Assembly (NCBI GenBank): GCA_950295325.1
Contig: OX485808.1
Span: 9,426,501-9,490,500, forward strand
Source: Polytrichum commune
Taxonomy: Eukaryota > Streptophyta > Polytrichopsida > Polytrichales > Polytrichaceae
Reading direction: 5' to 3'
Length of the DNA stretch: 64,000 bases
Below, piece after piece: positions 56,864-64,000 of this stretch. Position numbers and translations under genes: made by a program. The stretch's first letter is position 1, and each line of letters starts with the position of its first letter. The notes under the pieces were generated by a model, which was not told the origin of the DNA, made no database searches, and saw only the letters and a program-made list of their open reading frames with translations.

Positions 56864-57450
56864 CATGGCTATCAAACCTGAGGGTTATTATGGTGACCCC
56901 GGGGTTTCAAAAAGGTTGTGAGGCTCAAATTGGAACAAAGATCATGTGTAAATGGAATTTGACCATACCATTAGTTCTAATGACAATGGTGGGCATGATG
57001 GTGGATTCGGTAAGGAAAATGGTGGAGTCCTTTGAAAGGGCTCCCGCACACCTCAAAAAACATTTGGGGCCTAGAATACCGAATGCACCCAAAACCTTGG
57101 AAGGCATTAATGTTGAATTGAAATTCCAATTCCAAATGCTTGGAAGGTATTGATGTTGGAATGAATTTGGTGGAAATGAGGCGTCCGGGCCTCTTAAGGC
57201 ATATATGCGCGCATTTCACACCCGAATGAATTGTACATCTTAGATGAACGAGCTTTCTAAGAAATGCATCGTTTTAGGTGGGTTTCAAAAGCGGGTGGTG
57301 AATACCAAGTTCAAATTTCCAAAGTTTATTGAGGTTGTGGCGGGGATCATCAAAATTGCCATGAGCATCAAGGCCGATGACCCCATTAAGCAATTTGGCG
57401 GTGCGTTACAACAATGGACGTTGAGGGGAGATAGGTACCCCGCCAAATAA
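56864..57450 (+). pseudogene. E7 gag remnant
   Basis: Starts at ATG 56864 (MAIK), about 36 bp after the primer site. Readable pieces in different frames include HLKKHLGPRIPNAPKTLEGINV, a stop, then MNELSKKCIVLGGFQKRVVN and KIAMSIKADDPIKQFGGALQQW. Shorter than usual chromovirus Gag, and no CCHC knuckle is seen. Confidence 0.6.
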
Positions 57451-57479
57451 TACTTGTGCCGCGAACCGAATGTAAGACG

Positions 57480-58018
57480 ATGACATTGTGGCCAAGGCTA
57501 ATAGCCTTAAGCCGAGGCCAAGTCTTTTGTACCTTGAGGCTCAAATGAATGGGAGAAATGTCTCATGTATTGACAAAGAGGCTACCACTCCTTCTTGAGC
57601 CCAAAACTCATAAGGGAGTTGGGGCTTGCCGATGGGTAGAGCGGGCAAGCCCACCAAGGTGCGGTTTGGAAAGGGCAAACCGCATGAGACAAAGGAGGTC
57701 GCGATGCATGTAACCTTTCAATGTGGGACATTGGATTTTTGTCAAAATTTCACACCAAGTGAAATAGATGAAATGCATGTCATTGTGAAGGCCGCCTTCT
57801 TTGAAACTCACATGATAGATGTGAGGTGCAAGCCGGTGTGCTTGCGGTGCATTATGATGTGTCATAATGGCAAAGAATTGAAGTTCAAATTAACAAGGAC
57901 TCCTATGGTAGGAGGACCTAAGTTGAATTTGGTCTTAATGGACCAAATGAAAAAAAGAAAAAGACATAATGGTCGTGGTTCAATTGGAGCAACTCCAAGG
58001 AACGTATGGGGAGGCTAG
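57480..58018 (+). pseudogene. E7 retropepsin remnant
   Basis: Active-site segment upstream of 57626 is out of frame and altered (IDKEAT where the family has VDKGAT). The body is open from 57626 to 58018 (130 codons) with KVRFGKGKPHE and CGTLDFCQN. Ends at the stop before the RT remnant. Confidence 0.7.
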
Positions 58019-58029
58019 GAAAGATGGGC

Positions 58030-59780
58030 CTCCCCCAAACCACATTGGTGGGACGTTGGTGAGATACAAGGATGTATTCACCAATGTGTTGCCCAAAAAG
58101 TTACCGCCAAGGAGTGAAAAATAACTTTGCTCAACGAGAGATTGAGTTCTTGAGGTATGTGGTGACAAAGGGCGTTGGTGGATGAACATGAAGAATGTCA
58201 AAGCAATCCAAAAGGAGACTTGGCCCTTCATTCAAAAAAAAGCTTAGGTCATTTGTTGGCCTAGCCAACTACTACCACCACTTCATTCGAGAGTTTTCGA
58301 AGGTTGCTAGGACCTTATTCAACTTATTGAGGGAAATGGCTATCCCAAGAGTGGGATGAGCCTTGTCACCAAGCCTTTGGGGAGCTCAAGAGCAAGTTCT
58401 CTTCACAAGATGTGGTTAAGTTTCCGGGTTTTCATAAGCATTTTGAGGTGCACATGGAGGCGAAGGATTTTACCATTGGTGGATGTTGATCCAAGATGGA
58501 TGACCATTGCTTGTGGGAGCATTAAGCTCCATGGTTGTCGAACCTTGTCCGGCTTGTGCAAGAAATGGTTATCCCAAGAGTGGGATGAGCCTTGCCACCA
58601 AGTCTTTGAGGAGCTTAAGAGCAAGTTCTCTTCGCCGCCCGTGCTCAAGTTCGCGGAGTTTGACAAACCTTTTGAGGTGCATACGGGGGCGAGTAACTTT
58701 ACCATTGGCGGATGTGATCCAAGATGGATGCCCATTGCATATGGGAGCATTAAGCTTAATGGTTGTCGAACCTTGTGTGACTTGTGAAAGAAAGGGCTAT
58801 CCCAAGAGTGGGATGAGCCTTGTCACCAAGTCTTTGGGGAGCTTAAGAGCAAGTTCTCTTCGCCGCCCGTGCTCAAGTTCGCGGAGTTTGACAAACCTTT
58901 TGAGGTGCATACGGGGGCGAGTAACTTTACCATTGGCGGATGTGATCCAAGATGGATGCCCATTGCATATGGGAGCATTAAGCTTAATGGTTGTCGAACC
59001 TTGTGTGACTTGTGAAAGAAATGGCTATCCCAAGAGTGGGATGAGCCTTGTCACCAAGTCTTTGGGGAGCTTAAGAGCAAGTTCTCTTCGCCGCCCGTGC
59101 TCAAGTTCGTGGAGTTTGACAAACCTTTTGAGGTGCATACGGGGGCGAGTGACTTACCATTGGCGGATGTTGAGGCAAGATGGAAGGCCATTGCATATGA
59201 GAGCATGAAGCTCGATGGTTGTCCCACCTTGTCCGACTTGTGGAAGAAATGGCTATCCCAAGAGTGGGATGATGTTTGTCATGAGTCTTTGGGGAGCTTA
59301 AGACCAAGTTCTCTTTGCCGCCCGTGCTCAAGTTCGCGGAGCTTGACAAACCTTTTGAGGTGCATACGGGGGTGAGTGACTTTGCCAATGGTGGATTATG
59401 TGTAATTGGATGGCCATTGCATATGGGAGCATGAAGCTCGATGGTTGTCAAAGAAGACAACCAACTCATGACAAAGAACTTCTTTGCGGTAGTGCATTGC
59501 TTGAAGATGTGGCGATACTATTTGGGGTCGCACAAAGAAAAGGTCTACATGGACAATGTGTCCTAAAAGAATTTTGACATACAAGCGCAAGTGAGCGCCA
59601 AGTCACTGCGGTGGCATGATAGTTTGGCGCTTATGAAGGTGGATTTGATCCACAAACCGGACCGTGGAAATGTGGTGCCGGATGCGCGAAGTAGACGGGA
59701 AGAGTTCCAAGCAATGAGAACCATCCAAACCTTGTGGCTAATGTGTGCCGGCGAAGGAAACTTGTGATGCAAGATACGGG
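58030..59780 (+). pseudogene. E7 RT tail and five tandem RNase H units
   Basis: LVRYKDVFTNVLPKKLPPRS is followed within a few codons by NNFAQREIEFLRYVVTK, so the RT fingers and palm are missing. LRSFVGLANYYHHFIREF follows. The unit WLSQEWDEPCHQ...KPFEVHTGASNFTIGGC starts near 58336, 58563, 58787, 59018 and 59246 (spacing 227, 224, 231, 228). An RNase H tail (FAVVHCLKMWRYYLGSHKEK) and the HKPDRGN...DA link close it. Confidence 0.82.
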
Positions 59781-59819
59781 AGGGGTAAATTCACTACCCC
59801 AAAGCACAAAAGCTTTTAG

Positions 59820-61255
59820 GTGAGCTTCACAAGAGCAAGGTGCTCAAAGAGGTTAAGTTGGTGGACGGATTGTTCAAGTGCAAGCAAAGTTGGGTGTATG
59901 TGCCACAAGGCAAGTTGAGGCTATCGGTTTTGAAGAAGAAATATGATAGTCACATTGCCGGCCAAAGAGAAGAAAGAAAAAACCGCCATAAAATGGTGTC
60001 TTGGAGGTACCATTGGCGGTGCATAAAGGAGGATATAGCCCACTTTGTGAAGGCTTGGATGAAGTGCCAAGTGAACCGAGCCTCTAACCAAAACCAAGGT
60101 GGTTTCTTGCAACCGTTGCCTATCCCGTTGGCGCCATGGCATGGCATGTGCATGGACTTGATCACAAGTTTGCCGGAGTCACATGGGTACGATGCCATCT
60201 TGTTGATGGTAGAGCGGTTTGCCAAGTTGGCACACATGGTGCCGATTGTGGGAACCGCCACCGCGTTGGAGACCGCATAGCCTTTTCTCAAAGGATGGTT
60301 GAGGCACCACGGGTTGCCAAGAGTGATTGTGTGGGATCAAGATCCAAAGTTCACAAGTGCATTTTCAATGCATTTCTCTAAGGAGGTCGGAATGAAACTA
60401 AGGTTTAGCACGACCTTGCATTCCCAAATGAATGGGAAATCGGAGCGTGTGAATGGAGTCTTGAAGCAATACTTGAGGAACTTGGTGGGGGCGGACCAAG
60501 GAGATTGGGTGGACTATGTGGGTCGAGCGGAGTGTAATTGCAATGTAGCCACGCACTTGGCTACCAAGGGGTGGTCTTTGATGGTGGCTTATGGAGTGGA
60601 TGTGCTCCAACCTATTAACCTAGCTCTCGAGGGGGCACATTCAACACTAGAGTTCAACCAAGATGGTGAGGACTTGGCCAAGAAGCGTGAACAAGTCTTG
60701 GAGATGACCAAGTTGTTGGTGGAGAAAGTCCGAAGGTGCTACGGAGTGCAAGTCAATGCCGGAAGACGCGAAGTGGAGAATGAGGTGGGCCAAAAGGTGT
60801 TGTTGAATGTGAACAACTTCACTTAGCCGGAAGGCCTCACTCCAAAGTTCATGTCCAAAATTGGAGCTCCGTTTCCCATTGTGGAACAAGTGGTCAAGGA
60901 CATATATAAGTTGGAATTACCGCCGGAGATCAAAGTGCATCCGACATTTCATGTCTCGTTACGAAAGTGATTTTAGGACGACACCTTGTGGCCCGATCAC
61001 AAGCAAGTGATTAGGCCATGTCCCGACCTTGTGGAGGTCATTTGGAACATGAGGTAAGAGGGCATCCTCAAGTGTAGGAAGCCCAAGTGAAAAGGAAAGA
61101 AAAAGTACAAAGGAGTACTTGGTGAAATGGTGAGGATACCATGAGAAAGAAACCGCTTTGGTAGCGGCAAGAGACATGGTCAACACCAATGAATTGGTGA
61201 AGCACTTTGAAGAAACTAAGGCTAGACATTCCAATAAAAAGAAGCGTAGGCATTG
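59820..61255 (+). pseudogene. E7 integrase and chromodomain remnants
   Basis: A 146-codon frame (59840-60280) carries the zinc-binding segment (H...C with WMKCQ) and CMDLITSLPESHGYDAILLM; a stop and frame change follow. The second frame (60299-60826) has VIVWDQDPKFTSAF and KSERVNGVLKQYL with all acidic positions kept. YKLELPPEIKVHPTFHVS and a broken chromodomain (EYLVKW stop GYHEKEALV-like) end near 61255. This copy is closest to having an intact integrase, but it is split. Confidence 0.82.
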
Positions 61256-62051
61256 ATGAGGACATCAATCTCCTTTAGTGGGGGAGAGACTCTAGTAGCA
61301 AACATAGCTTCGAGGTTAATTGCTCCACTACATGCACTTGTTCTTTGGCTGAGGGAATAAAGTCCAAACTTTAGTGGTGCAAAGAGAAAAGTATGAGATG
61401 AGGTCCTAGTCTTGTACTTGTGCTTGGTTAATGGAAGAGGGGGAATAGACATGCCAAACTAGGTTGGGTAAGCCGAGTAATTGGGGCCACGGCTTGGAGG
61501 GGCCTTGGATAAAACCAAGAAACTTCTTAGTTGTGGGCTTGTCCGGGCGGGGACAAGGTGATGGCGCGTGCTCATAAAAGTGCTACCCGCGAGCTAACGA
61601 GAGTTGGCGCATGGGAGTCATGAACCCATGTCTCGAAAGAACAAAGTGGGAACCGAGTCGGGCGGGACTTAGCATCACCCCCGTGCGATCGAGGCGTGGC
61701 TTAACAATGGAAAGCCATCTCGGAGTTGCAACCGAGACAACTTAGTAGAAGCGTTGAGGTCTCGCCTAGATGTGTCATGTTAGGCTAGTGGAGCCTAACG
61801 GGGGAGGCCCAAAGGAGGGGCAACCCAAGTGAGTCCCAAAGTAGGTGGGTCTAGTGTAGGTTAGGTCCTTGGAGGAGAAATCCAAGGTCGCTAACGGACC
61901 ACCTAGGAACGACACCTTTGGGACTATGCCAAATTTGAAGATGCATTGTGGGGGTCGCGCCCTAAGGTAAACACAATGCCGCACCATAGAGGATGGCAAC
62001 TTGAGAATTGGTGTGCCGACTACGAGTATAGTCGATGAGGGCATCGACTCC
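61256..62051 (+). other. E7 3' non-coding region before the polypurine tract
   Basis: About 800 bp conserved in E1, E2, E4 and E5 but non-coding. Contains GTTAGGCTAGTGGAGCCTAAC-like foldbacks (near 61780-61800) and repeated GGACCACCTAGG text. May hold packaging or RNA-structure signals; nothing recognised. Confidence 0.6.
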
Positions 62052-62067
62052 GTTTGGTGGGGGTGAG
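62052..62067 (+). promoter_or_regulatory. E7 polypurine tract
   Basis: GTTTGGTGGGGGTGAG directly before the 3' LTR. Confidence 0.78.
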
Positions 62068-63040
62068 TGTCGCGCACCTCTCCATGAGGAGTGCCCGAAA
62101 CACCATGGGCACAAGGGGGACCCCGGAGTGACACCCGGGACTTGTGGCGCCGTTGGTGAGAAGGCCCAAGTGATCCTAGTGTGGGTGAGGGCCCCGGGCG
62201 TTGGGAACGCCTCCCACCCACGGAGACTAGGAGGCAGAAGGGTTAGGCATGAGCTATGCGTAGCTCATGGCGTGGTGATTCTAGAATGCTCAAGATCACC
62301 TCAATCGGAGGTGTGAGCTAGGAGTTATGGCCATTTGAGTGGGGCGCTGTCCCGGGACAGCGCCCTGGTACAGCAGTGCCTGGGAGTGATTCCCGGGACT
62401 GCCAAGGTTCAAACAGGCATAACTTCCTCAAGACTTGCCCGAATGGGGCAAGTGACCAGTCCATCGGCATCTACGTGAAGTGTAGATGAAGATGGAGTGG
62501 TTGGTTGTTATGATCAGACATCATACAAGGAAGTTATGATGGTCTGAAGCTGCTGGGGGGGTTCTAGGCGCAGCAGCTAAAGGAAAATGTCCACTTGGCC
62601 CCAACTCTTGGTAGAGAGACAAGAGGTTGGTTGACGGTGGGGTAGGGGCCCCGCGTAGAGTCCTAGAGGCTTATATGGGTGAGGTGGTGTGGCCTCACCC
62701 ACCCGAGGCCGAACGGCTCGGCCTCCATGGGCTTTGGCCCATTGTGAGGCCATAGTTGCCTAGTATGGTTCGGGTTGTTGTAGTGTTGCTCCGGCAACGC
62801 GATGATCAACATGGGATTGGACTTCCATGGACGGAAGTCCACATCTAGGAATGGGTTACCGATTAAGGGGTGAGTCCCGAAAGCAAAGTAGGAGGGTTGG
62901 TTCCCTCCTATGAACTATAAGGTCCGGGGTAGGAGGAGCTAACCATTAGCATGGCGGAATGCGAATGGTTAGCGCTCGTAACCTTTGCTAGAATTGAAAA
63001 TTGGCAAGATTGTCAAGGGGGGCTAGCAAGGGTGGCGACA
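62068..63040 (+). repeat. LTR (3' LTR of E7)
   Basis: 973 bp, identical by eye to 55841-56813; followed by TSD GGTTT (63041-63045). Confidence 0.95.
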
Positions 63041-63881
63041 GGTTTGTCCCAGTGAGGACAGGCCAGACGTCCGGGACATCCGGACGGTGCTGCACCCACT
63101 TCCTCCTGGTGCCTTTGACACATCTTTCAATGTCGTCGTTGCAGAAGAAGAATTGTGTCAAGAATTCCTTGTTCTTCTTGTAGTCGCGCATGTAGCCGGT
63201 GTACGTAGGAGCTGGAGTACTTTTACCATGCCGAACGATCTTCTGGGTGCACTTGGTCTTTGTGCGAGCTTGCATGGCGAAGCAGGCCTTGGCGGAAGTC
63301 TTGGGCAGTCTAGAAATGTGCCACTTGGAGACATCGCAGTGGGTCTCCTGAATGTTATTGACGTGGGTGACCCGTTGTGGAATCGATTTCTCGGGTGATT
63401 GTGCTAGGGGCAGGTCTGATGGTGTGGAGGAATCAGTACGTGCCTTGGTTGACCTAGTGCTCACTCGTGGATGAGAGAAGCTAACCTTGTCGGGTCTATG
63501 TGAATCATGATCAGAACCAGGGGGCATATCAAGTTTGCGCTTGGTGGTGCCAAAGACCTCCTCTCCTTCGAGTTGGGGTTTGCGGGTGCACCAATGCTCT
63601 GCTCCAGGCATGTGCTCGAGTGCTGCAACAATTCTCTTGGCGTCACCGGATCGTTGTGCAGCACGAGGGCAGAGTTCTTCCTTTCATGGGCCAGTACCAG
63701 AGCGATCACCCTTCAAGTAGGCGTAGTAGTTCGTACATTGCATGAACGCCCTCACAAAATCATCGACGGTCGCAACATATAGATCAGAGCCACAGTTTCT
63801 AGACTGCTGAAGCCATTTGTTATGGACTGTCTCGGAGAGGTTGCAAGATGGCATCTCTGCCAACTCAGAATCTGTGAAATT

Positions 63882-64000
63882 CTGAGAGAAATCAAGAAAA
63901 TGTAGTGAGAACGCTTTGTACAAAAACAGGCTAAAATCCTAAATTGACACCCACAAACAAAAAAACCCACAAAAACAAAACAAAATCCAAAAAAAATTCA
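63882..64000. other. Intron upstream of SWIM pseudogene exon
   Basis: Minus-strand sequence ending TTTCTCTCAG before the exon at 63881; A-rich on the plus strand. The donor lies outside the window. Confidence 0.5.

Larger units (their letters stand above)
55841..63040 (+). mobile_element. E7: complete, very young, RT-deleted chromovirus
   Basis: 7200 bp with 973-bp LTRs that look identical over their whole length (including the shared oddities GTGGCGACA at the end and GAGAAGGCCC) and TSD GGTTT (55836-55840 and 63041-63045). Primer site 56816-56827 and polypurine tract 62052-62067 are intact. Coding content is disabled: gag has stops, the RT palm is deleted, RNase H is a five-unit tandem array, and integrase and chromodomain are broken. 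It keeps all cis-signals and so must have been copied by enzymes from another element. Confidence 0.95.
55267..63881 (-). pseudogene. SWIM zinc-finger protein gene split by E7
   Basis: Minus-strand frame 63881-63041 continues at 55840-55267 once E7 and one copy of the duplicated GGTTT are discounted: codons read TGTNL then TLQEVL across the site. An upstream intron acceptor (TTTCTCTCAG) is seen at 63882. One in-frame TGA lies at 63684-63686. N-terminal part has LAEMPSCNLSETVHNKWL and GSDHDSHRPDKVSFS; the C-terminal part has the SWIM pattern CTCPDFVEM...VNCKHLYFIF (CxC...CxH). SWIM fingers bind DNA or protein and occur in MULE-type transposases, but no MULE catalytic domain is visible here. 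Confidence 0.7.

Overview
The window looks like nuclear DNA of a plant with a repeat-rich genome. Evidence: a short plant-type telomeric run (TTTAGGG units, 37467-37499), GT-AG introns of plant size, Ty3/gypsy chromoviruses with the plant iMet-type primer site TGGTATCAGAGC, and plant-like FCP1/NLI-type phosphatase domains with the DLNG signature. The DUF7869-type protein and the SWIM-type pseudogene resemble families I associate with ferns and other seed-free plants. That assignment is inference, and nothing here fixes the species.

Layout. 1-31128 is almost entirely one chromovirus family, nested several layers deep in both orientations: E1 (+, 1-11391) is split by E2 (-, 1126-7873); a solo LTR lies at 12152-13127; E4 (-, from 13892) is split by E5 (-, 16609-23655) and then by E6 (+, 23798-31128), which itself carries two solo LTRs (25127-26096, 28978-29954). 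Another solo LTR (48223-49194) and a complete copy E7 (+, 55841-63040) lie further right. Ten target-site duplications or candidates were read directly (for example ATTGC, CTGAA, CAATC, GAAGG, CATGG, TTGGC, GGTTT). In all five copies where the site can be read, the reverse-transcriptase palm is deleted at the same junction. E5 and E7 nevertheless have LTR pairs that look identical, so the family appears to be moved in trans.

31129-47351 is the most interesting part. A 28-bp perfect inverted repeat bounds 16.2 kb containing two divergent genes. On the minus strand, next to the left end, is an intact 976-residue DUF7869-type protein once a 134-bp intron is removed; it is a plausible transposase. 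On the plus strand is a multi-exon gene whose four coding exons join in phase 0 to about 1649 residues: a ParB/DGQH-like domain, an amino-methyltransferase-like domain with a bacterial/phage-style FxGGS motif, a long acidic linker, and an FCP1/NLI-type HAD phosphatase domain. A small conserved gene lies between it and the right end.

The same 16-kb unit is saturated with a 20-bp palindrome, TTTGGGTCGNNCGACCCAAA. I count 33 perfect copies with invariant 9-bp arms and a variable centre. They occur in a 78-bp satellite in front of the DUF7869 gene, in all four introns of the ParB/methylase/phosphatase gene, and twice inside its coding sequence. The array periods are 36, 57 and 78 bp, in steps of 21. 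A parS-like or operator-like site family read by a protein of the same element is the working hypothesis.

47352-53564: a 48-bp minisatellite abuts the right end, followed by a degenerate F-box-like fragment and then a second, 5'-truncated right half of the same element (phosphatase exon, small gene, terminal repeat ending 53564). Two right halves with the same order up to the same terminal repeat argue that this is a real mobile-element family. 53565-64000: a transposase-like pseudogene and a SWIM zinc-finger pseudogene, the latter split by the E7 insertion.
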